Below are positions 13,538 through 25,282 of a DNA stretch of 64,000 nt, piece after piece. The position numbers were made by a program, and so were the translations under genes. Position 1 is the stretch's first letter, and each line of letters starts with the position of its first letter. Origin of the DNA: Plotosus lineatus (lineage: Eukaryota > Chordata > Actinopteri > Siluriformes > Plotosidae); assembly GCA_024760905.1 (NCBI GenBank), contig CM045750.1:13614419-13678418 (forward strand), given 5' to 3'. Under the pieces are notes generated by a model. That model searched no databases. It saw nothing but the letters and a program-made list of their open reading frames with translations, and was not told where the DNA came from.

Positions 13538-13577
<40 letters not shown>

Positions 13578-14475
13578 ACTGTACATTCACCCCCACATCC
13601 ACACCTAGTGGCAGTTGAGACTATCAAATTACCCTAAATGTGCATGGATGTTGGAGGAGACCAGAGTATGCCGAGGAAGCACAATAGGAGTATAGTACAG
13701 GGAAAATATGCAAATTCCACATAGAAACACCGTCACCGGACACAAGTCTCAAACCTCCTTGCTGTGAGGCCACTATTCCACCGTGCCACCCACACAAATA
13801 ACCATTCTGCCTCATATTTACACCTATGAGCAATTTATAGTAGTCTACTGACCTAATGTGCATGTGGAAACCTGAACCATCTCGCAGTGAGGTGACATTG
13901 AACCATGTGCCTCCCAACAGAATTCACTGCTCGGAAGGCAGTGAAGATGTTTTCTAATTCATCCGTGATGTGAAAATGATATTGTTGTCAGTTTGTGAAA
14001 TTACCAAGTAAAGAAGCTTTACCCTTATATACAGTATTAGATGAAGGTGCGTCATCTGGTGCAGCCAGTAACATAATATGATGGTTTTGGTATGTGTGCT
14101 ATTTTTAGCCAGCTTGCTTGATGTAACTGGTTACTTCATGTGTTTTTATGTCAGGGATACTGTTATGTGGAACATTTTTTGATGTAGGTAATTACAGACC
14201 AACAAACAATCTCAAGGCTCCAGAGGTTATGTTCCTTTTCTGGTACTCCGTGACTGTGAGTCACAGTGATATTTCACACAATAATATTTCATCATGTATT
14301 TGTAATATTGATAAAATGATAGCGTACACCATTACTATCTATGCAGTGGCTGCACTGTGCAGCATATAGTTTAGGGCCAATCAGTTGTGAGATTAAATCA
14401 CATGGAACATCCTGAACTTGAACTTTTAAATAAACAGTTCTATATTTAAAAATTATATATTTATAATTAAAAATT
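13453..14475. other. No gene; (CA)n and degraded SINE-like repeat
   Basis: (CA)n at about 13541-13574. Around 13690-13800 the minus strand resembles the head of a common fish SINE (TGCAAATTCCACATAGAAAC, CTTGCTGTGAGGCCACTATT, CCACCGTGCCACCC). The rest, 13920-14475, shows nothing recognisable. Confidence 0.5.
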
Positions 14476-14478
14476 ATA

Positions 14479-14527
<49 letters not shown>
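14476..14527. repeat. (AT)n microsatellite
   Basis: Perfect TA/AT run. It replaces the left end of the neighbouring MITE copy. Confidence 0.95.
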
Positions 14528-14530
<3 letters not shown>

Positions 14531-14603
14531 AATTAAAAAAACAAGGAAATTAAGAACAGGGGAAAAGTCAAGGAAAATGCTGCAAAACAAGGCCAATTAT
14601 GCC

Positions 14604-14635
<32 letters not shown>

Positions 14636-15124
14636 AACCCAAAACCTCCCATCAAAACTAGTTACATTTTTGTGACGTGCACATCCGAGTGCGTGCACAC
14701 GCATCTGTGCACGTGCATCTGTATGTGTGTATTTATATTTTATTTACATCTGCATTATTTTTGAATGTTAAATTGCTCTTATAAGCATTTATAGCATTGA
14801 ATATGTCTGTCTGTCTGCCTTCCTTTCGTCTTTTTCCCTTTTACTTGAAAGTCGCCACAGTGAATCATCTGATTCGCTGTGTTTGATTTGGCAGAGGTTT
14901 TTACATCGGATGCCCTTCCTGTCACAACCCTTTTTAGCAAGGGACAGAAACATGCTGACGACTTTGCAGCCTACATTAGCATTGAATATGTATTTAATGA
15001 TATTATATACACATATACATGTACGTATATGTCAGTTGGGGGGGTTGATCCTACTTTGCAAAATTCGATTTTGGCGGGGGGTGGATCTCGGTCCCAATTA
15101 ACCACGGAAAGTGAGGGATCCCTG
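14528..15124 (-). mobile_element. CAGGGATCC-type MITE, copy 2, left end lost, with nested SINE
   Basis: The right end GTGAGGGATCCCTG-TA is intact. The interior matches the copy at 46758-47270 (AAAACAAGGCCAATTATGC, poly-A, AAAACCTCCCATCAAAAC). The left terminus is missing where the (AT)n tract begins. A SINE tail fragment sits inside at 14807-14977. Confidence 0.85.
14807..14977 (-). mobile_element. 5'-truncated SINE (tail B) nested in a MITE
   Basis: The minus strand carries tail B (GGATGCCCTTCCTGTCACAA on the plus strand, AAAGTCGCCACAG near the 3' end) with a short tetranucleotide end. A target duplication AGCATTGAATATGT flanks it (14793-14806 and 14978-14991), showing retroposition into the MITE. 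Confidence 0.88.
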
Positions 15125-15712
15125 TATACTTGTTTAATTATTATTTTAAAATTTGTGACCTCATTAATTTGAATAACCTGTTTGTAAGCACGAGGACATC
15201 AGTTTGCATTAATTCTACTGTATAAATGGTCTAAGGTTTAACAGCTGCCCATTTGCACCGCCAGGAAAAACACAGCCAGGTCTCAATCATGCAATTTTCT
15301 CAATAGGTTGAGGGTTCAAGCCCCAGTACCACCAAGCTGCCACTCACAGGTCCTTGAACAAAGTCCTTGACTTTCAACTGCTCAGTTGTACAAATATTTT
15401 ACAATAGAAGTCACTCTTAACAAACACATCCGTTAAAGGCTATTAATGTAAATATATATGATTATACAACAGAAATGTTTATTTCTCAGAGCTAAAGAAA
15501 GAACCATATAATAGATCAGATCAAATTATTTCATGGACAAATAACCGGCCATTCAGTGTAATATTATCTGACTGGTTATAATCATTACCAACATTTCTTA
15601 CTTTTCTGTATTTAATGGCAAAGTCAATAGTACTTGGGCTCGATATACACGGCACCCTGTACAGATTCTAATTATATTTTGTATTACTTTTCAATCACAA
15701 ATCAATGAAGTA
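15125..15712. repeat. Degraded tRNA-SINE fragment in otherwise unrecognised sequence
   Basis: About 15290-15450 has GGGTTCAAGCCCCAGTACC (B-box-like), then CCTTGAACAAAGTCCTTGAC and AACTGCTCAGTTGTACAAAT, and a tail ending TATTAATGTAAATA. This is the common fish SINE also present at 18380-18572. The rest is unrecognised. Confidence 0.5.
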
Positions 15713-15897
15713 AGGGCGGCTCACTTCCATCTCAAAGCAACAAGATCCTGGGTTTGAGTGTGAGTGTAAATGGTTGGGTGTGTGTTGGCCTTGTGATGGA
15801 CTGCTGAGCTGTTCAGGTTGTACTCCGCATTTCCCCAAAGTCAACTGAGACCCTAATAAAGGATAAAGCGGTTTGGCAAATGAATAAATGAATGAAA
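15713..15897 (+). repeat. Fragment of a common fish SINE-like repeat
   Basis: The order AGGGCGGCTCACTTCCATCT, GATCCTGGGTTTGAGTGTGA, GGCCTTGTGATGGACTGCTG, GATAAAGCGGTTTGGCAAAT and (GAAT)n matches the widespread teleost SINE-like repeat, diverged and missing its middle. Confidence 0.6.
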
Positions 15898-17482
15898 CCT
15901 GAGTGTATCAATTATCAAACTTATATGAAAAATAAAATTTCTCTCTTCAAGACATCAGAAACATAACTTAATGAGAATCTATTTTTGGAGCCCGAAACTG
16001 ATATATTTGACTTCTCCAGTGTAAGGCAGGTTGAAGTATCAGGTTTACTCTTTACACTCTAATGGTATCCTGATTGCACTCGAACTTTAAACTCACATCA
16101 GGCCCATCTATACGTACAGAAGAAGCTCTCCTTGAAAAATCTTTTAAGCACGACCTAGGGATTAGAAACACGAGTCCTGCTGTTAGAATACAAGACTAAA
16201 AAATTAAATGAAATTGATCTCTGAAGCAAACAGTGCACTGCAGAGGATTGTGCCGTCTTTGGATCTTTGGTTCTGGACATTTAAAGTGTATAAAACATTC
16301 TTCTATATTAACTTGTTTTTAAGGAAGTCCATATTAAACAGTGGTTTGAAAACACCTGAAGTAGAAAAGTGCTTCTGTTCTCTTGATGAGGACAGCAACC
16401 GTCATATCAGTACCTGTATCATGGAGTTTTGTGTAAAATATGTGCCGCCTTGTACATAATCGTCAACATCAGGTCCCTTTCCGAAGTCTGTTGTACGATG
16501 CTCTATGATGTCCTACGACTGTGTTGTGATATACATATGAATTTTGTGTGGTTTTGGTCATATGATTCTCTCAGAAACGTGTTTTTTTTTTACATTTGCC
16601 TTACGATTGTCCTCTATTAAATCTACAGGACTTCATATAAGTACACGCACTGTATTTTATAACAGTCGTATGTCAACTACATATCACGGTCTTTGTAACA
16701 GTTGTATTAACTTGGCATGACCGTTATTCAATATGATTAACAGACCTGATCTGTTTTTTTTTTTGCTATGTCGGACATGTAAGATTTTAAATCCGAACGC
16801 AACACAGCTTTCAAATCCACTTCACCCAAACCTACGTCAGGCTCTTCTGTCGTTGTGCTGATGCATTCATTCAAAAAAGAAAAAAAATAAATAAATGAAG
16901 GTTGTTTGTGAAAGGCACTTCAGCAATATAGCAAGCAGTGTGGTTTCATGGGAAGTGGTCGAACACGTCAGACTTCTATAGATGATAAGTCCCTCATATC
17001 TTATATCTCTGTTGAGTAGACTTTTTACGACGCTACATGGTAGGAAGGTGTTTCTCCTCCAAGAAATCAATCAAAGGCACAAAAGCACCAACATTTCAGC
17101 AGACTTTATTCTGAATCCTGAAAAACGTACACTTTCTAGGTCAACATACAACCTTCTAATGTAAACGATCTTATCCTTGAGTACACCCATTCAACCATCT
17201 CTGTTTCATAACCATGACAGGTTCTCAAAGGCTGTGAACAGTTATTCTGACAACAATCAATAAACTCTTTCCATCCTGGCCAAGAGTACTAGTACAACCT
17301 TCAAAATATTTAACCTGTCTGACAATCTTGGAAAACATACAGAGCAAATACCGACAAACTGGGACTGAGGCAAGTTTTTCACAAAAACTCAACTGAATAA
17401 AAACAACTTATTGTTACACGTGAGCAGTAAGATGGACACCTTAATTGTTCTCCAAAGGTCACGTTAATATTATAGGATTATA
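15898..17482. other. No recognisable gene
   Basis: Unique-looking AT-rich DNA. Short frames at 16208-16459 and 16429-16620 lack recognisable domains. No transposon termini seen. Confidence 0.5.
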
Positions 17483-18346
17483 CTGTATTGCCGTAATAAG
17501 CGCCCTGCTCCAATTAGCCCCCGCCCCACCCCAATGTTTTTTAACCTGTGTCGAATAACCGCCCATGCTTACTGGAAGCAAAATCGTAGAGCAAACTTAC
17601 CAATTTTATTACATCAGTCTCTGTAACGGTAAAATGAGGCGTTCACTGCATGTAAAAGTGAGTTTACACGGTATTTCAAGACCCCCTGCCACTGGGGAAT
17701 GTATATAATGTTCATCAGTAATAATACATTTGATTGTTCCGCCATGCTTTTAAAAAAAAAACAGGAAAATATTTTGCTGTGTTCTCTTGGTAAATGTCCA
17801 ACAACCAATGAACCATTAGAAACTGCTACAGCAAAACTATGGGATGCTCTGAATGAATGGAGCGATGAGCCAGATATGAACCGATCAGAAAGTGATGAGT
17901 ATTTTTCACCCGATTCTCCCGCTCACTAACTTCATACATTTAAGGACGTTCCTGGCCATGTGCTTTTGTTTATATTCGTGTTGATTGGTTCCATGTGTCA
18001 TGTGCTAAAGTTGACATTCGTGTTGATTGGCTCGAATTTACTTCCGGGAAAATGTTTAACGGAACAGCGCCGGGAGGGAAAAGTAAGGGATCTTTTTTTT
18101 AATTTATGCTTTTTTAATTTATAATTTTTCTGTTTATTTTCAGCTTTCAGGTAAGTAGTTTAGTTGATACCACAAAATGAATAACACAAATACCAGTAAA
18201 ACTCTTTGACTGTACTGTGATTATTCATGCTTTCCACCTTGATGGTAATGAGCACTTACCCTTCCACTCCGCTGGTAACATTTTAATAAGCACCCACCCA
18301 CTCCAATTTTTAAAGCGCCCTGGGGCTTATCATGTTGAATACGGTA
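17483..18346 (+). mobile_element. Candidate TIR DNA transposon (pogo/Tigger-like)
   Basis: The left end CTGTATTGCCGTAATAAGCG and the reverse complement of the right end, CTACCGTATTCAACATGATA, are imperfect inverted repeats. Both continue into AAGCGCCC/AAGCCCC and CCAATT. TA precedes the left end. The interior keeps a short acidic ORF. The superfamily is inferred, not proven. Confidence 0.6.
17699..17929 (+). pseudogene. Possible C-terminal remnant of a DNA transposase
   Basis: A 76-codon frame inside the TIR element. Its last 40 residues are acidic and Ser/Pro-rich (ALNEWSDEPDMNRSESDEYF), resembling the acidic C-terminal tails of some pogo/Tigger transposases. No DDE motif is present upstream. 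The first 20 residues look like random translation. Could equally be chance. Confidence 0.35.
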
Positions 18347-18379
18347 GTTAATATACTCAAGGCCAAGCAAAGTGTTATA

Positions 18380-18572
18380 TAGAGCTTAGTGGTTAATGCG
18401 ATGGGTTAATAATCCGAAGGTCAATGGTTCAATCCCCACCGTCACCACTGTTGGGTCCTTAAGCAAGGCCCTTAACCCTCAATTGCTCAGGTTGTGTAAA
18501 AATGACCATTGTAAGTCACTCTGGATAAGAACATCTGCCAAATGCTGTACTGTAAATGTAAATACCTACTGA
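18380..18572 (+). mobile_element. tRNA-derived SINE of the common fish type
   Basis: The head TAGAGCTTAGTGGTTAATGC and B-box-like GGTTCAATCCCC are followed by AAGCAAGGCCCTTAACCCTC, AATTGCTCAGG, AAGTCACTCTGGATAAGAAC and the TCTGCCAAATGCTGTACTGT tail. Related fragments are at 15290-15450 and, reversed, 45430-45660. Confidence 0.85.
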
Positions 18573-21364
18573 ACATGAAGACTGAATCAATCTACTCAAA
18601 CTTTCACATTTACCACAAACAGTTGCACAAAAATTTCTCTCTGGTACTCGGGGTACGTCTCAATGCCAGTATGAGCTTGTAAAAAGTGTTAAATGCTTAG
18701 ACAGTTGCAATGCCGACAATGTGTGTTGTTCAGTGAAACTGAGAGGGAACATTATGGAAATGTGATGCAAATTTCCTCCAGGCAACAGCAGCATGCACAC
18801 AAAGGGGAGTCTACAAAATGACACAGACAGATTTCAGGACTACTTTCACCTTCATGTTCCAGAAACAGAAAATTACAGCAAACCTTCAACCGTTCAGTAG
18901 TGATGTAATTGAATTATAGTGTTATTTATGTTTTAATTAAACTTGTTAGGATTCAGGGGAATGGTTTATTATACCAGTTGCTTGAGATACTGTGGTCAAA
19001 GTATCCTTCAGAGTCACAGTGAAGGACAGAGAATATTAAAGAGTGAAAGAATCGACATATTGATTTCACAACAATACTGTTGTTTTCATCTGCAGAGCCC
19101 TGCAGTGATGTGCCGGGCCTGCTGGAGCGGTGTAAAGCTCACCTCTCCAGGTTATCAGGACCTAATGGTCCCATTACAAGCAGAGACTTGTTGATGGTGC
19201 ATTGTGGAAAGAACCAGCCTGACACTGCTACCCACCCCACCCCGTCATGACAGAAACTCTCAAAGCCTCAAAGAGAAAACACTAAACAAAGCCATTCGCC
19301 ACTGCAGGGCCTGTTCTGGGTACTGCAGCTCATTTACAACACAAATCAGACAAGAAAAGGTGGGGGACATAGTTACAGAACTGTGGCCATGAAGACTGGA
19401 TAATTAATGAAATACAAAAAGGTATATATGCTGGACAAACCCTTGTGTCTATTGCCCTCAATAATCTAAATTTTAATCACAAACAGCGTATGAACCAGTC
19501 ATGCACTTCCCAGTACAAGCTTCGCCAAAGGTTCGGTGTTCTATCAGTAAGAAAGTAGAACCAACCGCCAATGGAAATTCAGGGGTTGTCTGTTAGCAGC
19601 CTGAACTGAACTGACTCCTAGCATCTGCAAAAGAGGAACAGGTTATGCAAGAGGAAGCTAACTCGAATTTATTTATTTGAGGTAAGAGGGGTAAAGTAAA
19701 ATAAGTACGTTATCGCCCCATGGTTTTGTATCTCATTGAGAACACACTTCCTCTTGCCATGAAGGGATGAACAACATTCAAGTAAGAGAACAGATGAAGC
19801 AGATCAGAAATCTTAAAAGAATGACAGAACAATAATGAGCGCTAACAACGCACGCAATCTTCAAACTTCTCCAAAGGTCACTTTAATATTATAACACCAT
19901 CATAATTAATATAGTTAAGGCCAAACACTGTTCGATATAGCACGTGTTTGATAATTGGTAGATTTCAGGCACTTGGACAAAAAAAAAAAAAAAAAAAAAA
20001 AAAAAAGAAAGAAATGATCTTCACACAACCAGCCATTCTTGCTGTCACATGCGATTGGTCAACAGGCTTGCAGAACATGATTCTCTGCCTTGCTTGGGCA
20101 ACCCATATAAGGCAATGACTTTTTACATGTCGCAAAAAGGAACTCTAAAAAACTGTTACCAAATGAATGGAATATACGATGTTCTACCTCTGTAAAGAAA
20201 GAAAGTACGAACCTCGGTTACTATTAATCCGGTAGGTGTTATAAACCAATTATTTCCACAGTAATGTATATGCTACAGCTCAGGAAAACTTCGCCATTAC
20301 ATCAAAAACCTTGATTTTAGTCACTAACCTCAGTAATACAAGTCTTTTTTGTCACTCTCCATGTTTCCGGTGGATCAGCTCAGAATTATAACAAAACTGA
20401 GAGAGGAGAAAAAATAGAAGGTTGGCAGAAGAGAAAAAGGGTGGGGTGTGGCTAGAGCAAGCAGAAAGGCATGCTGAAGGTACTGACACACAGTGACCTT
20501 CTACCGATCCCACGCACATCAACAAGAGATAAAGTTCAAATAAAACTGGAACAAAGTCAGAAATTTCTCCAAAGTATTTTTTTTCTATCAGAGCAGTTCG
20601 GAGAAGTTCTATCTGTCTCTCTGTTAGTGTGCGATCAACCACCAAAGCTGATCTGTGAAGCAGAACATTGTCACCTAGCGAGTCAGCAGACAGGGCGGGC
20701 CATAAAAGCAAATCCCTTCAGGTGAGCTTTGGGAGTGGTTTCGATTGGCAGGGAACTCGGTGGGGGAGGGGAGACCATAGCAAACATCTAACCCCTGCAC
20801 ACAACAATCCTTGAGAGAGAGAGAGAGAGAGAGAGAAAAAAAAACATGCACTTGTTTCTCCAGGGTCGGAGTGTTCAGATCAGAGCTTGGGCATAATTTC
20901 AGATTATTTTTGAAACCTATAGAGGAAATTATTCATATTCATGACACTCCTGTTACTTTCTTCTTTTACACTCATTCAGCAATGAAAATAGGACAGGTAG
21001 CACAAAGGTAAAAAAGGGTGTGGCATCATAGGTTTATAGAGACGAACAAAAAATAGATTAAGCACAATAAAAATAAAATAAAAATAGAGCGCCACCTAAC
21101 CTGTAGAAAAGTACACTGTTCCTTGACCCTGTTGTTACAACCAAGTGTGTGTGTTATTTATTTAGTTATAGGTCTTTACACATGGAGAACTGAACTACAA
21201 AGACAGTTTAATCTAATGTAAATGACACTGGTCCTCATTCATCAATATCTTAACTTTTTCCTAAATTTGTTATTTAAAAAAAAAATTAAACCATCTATTT
21301 CGGATTCATGACACGTTCTTCAATCTCAGATTTGTTTTAGCAGTGTTCTTAGAATCCCAGTGTA
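18573..21364. other. About 2.8 kb with no recognisable gene
   Basis: No confident exon. Poly-A at about 19980-20006, (GA)n at about 20813-20836. The sequence around 19095-19390 is less AT-rich and has open frames (18943-19194, 19204-19392), and a 119-codon minus frame lies at 20352-20711, but none shows a domain I recognise. Confidence 0.5.
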
Positions 21365-22406
21365 CGGGGACTCCTCACTTTCCACGGTTAATGGGGACCA
21401 AGACCCCCCCCCCACCCGCAACTGCAGATTTCCATGAAGTAGGATCGACCCCCCTGACTAATGTATACGTGCATGTATATGTATATAATATCAATAAATG
21501 CATCTTCTCCTTCTTGCCTGGTAGTTCCAACCTCAGCATCCTACTACCAATATACTCACGATCCCTCCTCTGTACATGTCCAAACCATCTCAATCTAGCC
21601 TCTCTGACTGTCTGCAAAACCTCTAACATGTGCTGTTCCTCTGATGTACTCATTCCTGGTCCTATCCATCCTCGTTACTCCCAAAGAGAACCTCAACATT
21701 TTCATCTCTGCTACCTCCAGCTCTGCCTCCGGTCTTTTCCCCAGGGCCACTGTTTCTAAACCATTCAACATCGCTGGCCTCATCACCGTCTTGTACACTT
21801 TTCCTTTTATTCATTTTCGTCCTTCCCATCTCTATTTCTCTGCTGTGCCAACCTGTATAAATCTCCCTCCTCACTGTCCAACCTAGCATACAAGTCATCA
21901 TACGCCCTCTGTTTGGCCTTTGACACCGCTACCTTCGCCTTACGCTGTGTCTCCCTGTACTCCTGTTTATGCTCTTCGGTCCTCTCAATGTCCCATTTCT
22001 TCTTAGCTAACCTCTTCTTTTGTACACACTCCTGCACTTCCTCATTCCACCACCAAGTCTACTTATCTACTGTCCTTCCAGTGAACATGCCAAGTATCTC
22101 CTACCTGTCTCCCTGATCACATTAGCTGTAGTTGTCCAGTCATCTGAAAGCACTTCCTGACCACCCAAAACCTGTTTCAACTCCTCCTTGAAGACAACAC
22201 GACACTTCCTTTTTCAGCTTCCACCACTGTCTTCTGCTCTGCCTTTGCCTTCTTCACCTTTCTTACCATCAGCATCATCCTGCACACCACCATCCTATGC
22301 TGTTTGGCAACACTCTCACCCGCTACTACTTTGCAGTCACTTTTGAAAAAACTCACAATGAACTGAAGCCGAAGAAACTGAAGCATGAAGTAGCGAGGGC
22401 TCACTG
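21365..22406 (+). mobile_element. CAGGGATCC-type MITE, copy 3, disrupted by RTE
   Basis: The diverged left end ACGGGGACTCCTCACTTTCC and right end GAAGTAGCGAGGGCTCACTG are both followed or preceded by TA. The MITE interior is present to about 21500 and again from about 22345. Between them lies an RTE fragment. Confidence 0.8.
21501..22345 (-). pseudogene. RTE LINE with the RT core deleted
   Basis: Minus strand, from the high coordinate: EN-RT linker with VRKVKKAKAEQKT (22177-22404 frame), then QECVQKKRLAKKKWDIERTE and SKAKQRAYDDLYARLDSEEG (22037-21807). It then jumps directly to KGKVYKTVMRPAML, LRFSLGVTRMDRTRNEYIRG and LRWFGHVQRRDREYIG. The reverse transcriptase palm, including the FADD box, is missing. 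This is a dead, internally deleted copy inside a MITE. Confidence 0.85.
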
Positions 22407-22869
22407 TATACAGAAATTTCTGGAATTTAATTGGGGAAGAATTTTACTTTGACTGAGTCCATGCAGTGAGTTTGAAATTTGGTTTGTATTTGTAATATGA
22501 TGAGAAGATAAAATAGTCTATCTAAATATGTAAAGCAAGACCATCAGTTGTCGTCTATACATGGACTACGCCTCTGAAATGACCTCATTACTCAGTGTTT
22601 ATAAAGTAACCTATACCAACATGCATTTAATGCTGGAGTATTGAAAGCGACTTTAACAATCAAGTTCCAGCCTGAGTAGAAAGTGCACCTGGCAACAAGT
22701 CAGGATTAAATACAAAAATATTTGATCAAGTTCAGTGTATTAATAACTTATTTAAAACTTATAATGTCTAACACAGTCATGCAGGTCAACCCACTTCATC
22801 TCATATGTTTATGTTGGTTTATTGGAGACAATAATACTAAGCCATAATGTGAAAAATATTCAGTGATAT
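22407..22869. other. No recognisable feature
   Basis: Short unique-looking AT-rich spacer. Confidence 0.5.
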
Positions 22870-23119
22870 TTATTCATTTATTTTCTGTAATCACTTAATC
22901 CTAATTCGGGGTGTAGGGAGACTGGCGCCCATCCCAGCTGACTCCAGCCGAGGGCACGGTACACCCTGAACAGCACGCCAGGCTATCGCAGGGCGGAAAC
23001 ACACTGACTGCTTTGCAGCTACTCCTGTCAAAAGTCAGCAATGGTTCTTTTACAGCCTCACACCAGAGACAGTGAGAGGCATGGTCGGCCTTTGATAACC
23101 CAGTTAGCTGCACTGGGGG
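22870..23119 (-). mobile_element. SINE, tail type A, tRNA head missing
   Basis: Reverse orientation: TTTTCTGTAATCACTTAATC (tail A), then GGCGCCCATCCCAGCTGACT, CTATCGCAGGGCGG, AAAGTCAGCAATGGTTCTTT and AACCCAGTTAGCTGCACTGG. It stops before the tRNA-like head. Confidence 0.85.
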
Positions 23120-23236
23120 TATTCAGTCATATCTCTATTTTTCTTTTAGAAATAGCATCAGAGGCACACAATGAAATGAGTATACTTCCTGAGCAACTAA
23201 TATCTGCTGCTATGCCCTGCCCATGAACCCTACTAT

Positions 23237-23583
23237 GTTCAGCTCATTTTCTGTAACCGTTTAATCCTAATTAGGGTTGCGGGGAGGCTGGTGCCCATCC
23301 CAGCCAACTCCGGGCGAGGGCAGAGTACACCTTGGACATCTCACCAGGCCATCGCAGGGCGAAAACACGCTGACGGCTTTGAAGCTACTCTTGTTGAAAG
23401 TCAGCAATGGTTCTTTTACAGCCTCACACCATAGAGCGTGAGAGACATGGCCGGCCTTTGATAACCCAGTTAGCTGCACTGGGGGGGGGGGGGGCAGTGA
23501 AAACCTTGTGGAGAGTGGGACTCAGACCCCCAACCTTAGGATCAGCGATCCAGCACCCTATACCACTAGGCCACCACTGCCCG
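23237..23583 (-). mobile_element. SINE, tail type A, full length
   Basis: Complete from tail A (TCATTTTCTGTAACCGTTTA) through the G run at 23480-23492 to the tRNA-like head on the minus strand (ACTAGGCCACCACTGCC; ACCTTAGGATCAGCGATCC on the plus strand). In tandem arrangement with the truncated copy at 22870. Confidence 0.88.
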
Positions 23584-24130
23584 GCAACCCCAATATGATT
23601 TTTTTAAAACTTCCGATCAGTGTCCACTTAAAACAATCAGGTCAAGTACAATTTATGTCATAGTTGGCTGTACTGAAAAAAAAAGGTTTTATTTATTTAT
23701 GTTTTTTGTTGTTATTTTGGTGTTTTATTTTCCAAGTTTTAAAGCAATGTGCTTTCATGCTTCATGCCAAGTTGCCACAAGCTCCCTATACACTTCCTTC
23801 AAATGTCACGTGTGCCCTCATGAGTGTATTTCTTGTCGAGCAGGGCCCTGTTTGTGCTAAAGAACTGCAGTGCTTTGCTAGAGTCACTGTTCATGTTTAT
23901 GTATTTAATCAGTTTTTGCTGAATGATCGTGAATAATTAATGAAATATTAAATATAGTGCCTTACCCGCTTTCTGCTGTTTCCCTGGTTCTGGTGCGGCA
24001 CCAACACTCATCAAAGAGACATCTGCTGTTTACTCATGGATGTAAACATGCTCAGTAATTGGCCATTACAGAAACATTTTATTCATAAAGTGTGCTGATT
24101 CCAAAATCTGTGCTGCCATAAGAAAAAATA

Positions 24131-24161
<31 letters not shown>

Positions 24162-24680
24162 TCTAGCTTAGTAAAAGTATTAAAATTCCATCCCAAATCA
24201 ATCTTTATTGATTATCATCTGTGGATCCTTAAGTGTCCCCAACAACAGTCTCATGGCTCTGTCACATGCCGCACCTCTAGCCGTCCAGCTCCTTGGACTT
24301 CTAAGCCAATGCTTACTTTTTTACCATCCCCTCTGCACTCATTTCTGCACCTGTCATCAGTTAATATCTCTCTTTACTCGCTGGGTTTGTACTGGCTCTG
24401 CTTTACGCTCGTTCTTCACTGAAGCCAGTATGACCATTTTTGTCTTGTGTTTGCTCTTTCACAGGTTTTGTCTCTGAATTGTGTATTTTCAGTGACGTGT
24501 GCTGCCCCACCTGGCTGGACTCCAACACACCACTATCCTAGATGGTGCATTCTGTTTATCGCTGGTCTACGGATTAGGCTGAGATACTGAATATGACTTT
24601 TAAGCTGTTTACCTTTCGGACTGTCTGCTTGGTTTGTTTGGAACCTGAATGGCGATCTCATGAACCTTTCCTTCTTTGAA
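23584..24680. other. No recognisable gene; poly-A run
   Basis: Poly-A at about 24136-24161. Frames at 23664-23936 and 24208-24477 show no recognisable domain. Confidence 0.5.
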
Positions 24681-24925
24681 CAGGTATACCTCGACTTGAG
24701 TCGTTTCGAGTTATGTCGTTCTTGATTGCACGTTGGTTTTCAAAAAAATCTATGGAGAAATTAAATTTTTTTTTTTTTTAAAGTTTACAACATTATAATC
24801 ATATATTATATACAGTATATATATATATATTATATACAGTATATACATATATATATATATACACACACACACATATATTATATATATATGTGTGTGTGTG
24901 TATATATATATATATTTTTTTTTTT
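24681..24925. repeat. Possible Tigger-like end plus TA/CA microsatellite
   Basis: CAGGTATACCTCGACTTGAG at about 24680 resembles the ends of the Tigger-like families here but no partner end is found. From about 24803 to 24915 the sequence is TATATACAG, (TA)n and (CA)/(GT)n, then a T run. Confidence 0.5.
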
Positions 24926-25270
24926 TTTTCCTTTTGGCTGTTCCCTTTTTTCCAGGGGTTGCCACAACAAATCATCGCATGTTTGATTTGGCACAGGTTT
25001 ACTACGTCGGATGCTCATCCTGACACAACCATTTAGCAAGGAGCAGAAACACACTGACAGCTTTGCAGCTACTCTTGTCGAAAGTCAGCAATCGTTCTTT
25101 TACATGAAAATCTCACCATAGACAGTGAGAGACATGGTATGCCTTTGCTAACCCAGTTAGCTGCACTGGGGGGACAGCGACAACCTTGTGGAGAGTGGGA
25201 CTCGAACCCCCAACCTTAGGATCAGCAATCCAGCACCTTTTACCACCATCCACCATGCCACCACTGCCCT
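24926..25270 (-). mobile_element. SINE, tail type B, full length
   Basis: Reverse orientation: CCTTTTGGCTGTTCCC and GGTTGCCACAACAAATCATC (RTE-type 3' end), GTCGGATGCTCATCCTGACA, the shared body, and the head (GACTCGAACCCCCAACCTTA is the complement of the B box; CATGCCACCACTGCCCT is the 5' end). The T run next to it is the A-rich tail. Confidence 0.9.
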
Positions 25271-25282
25271 AAAATATATATA

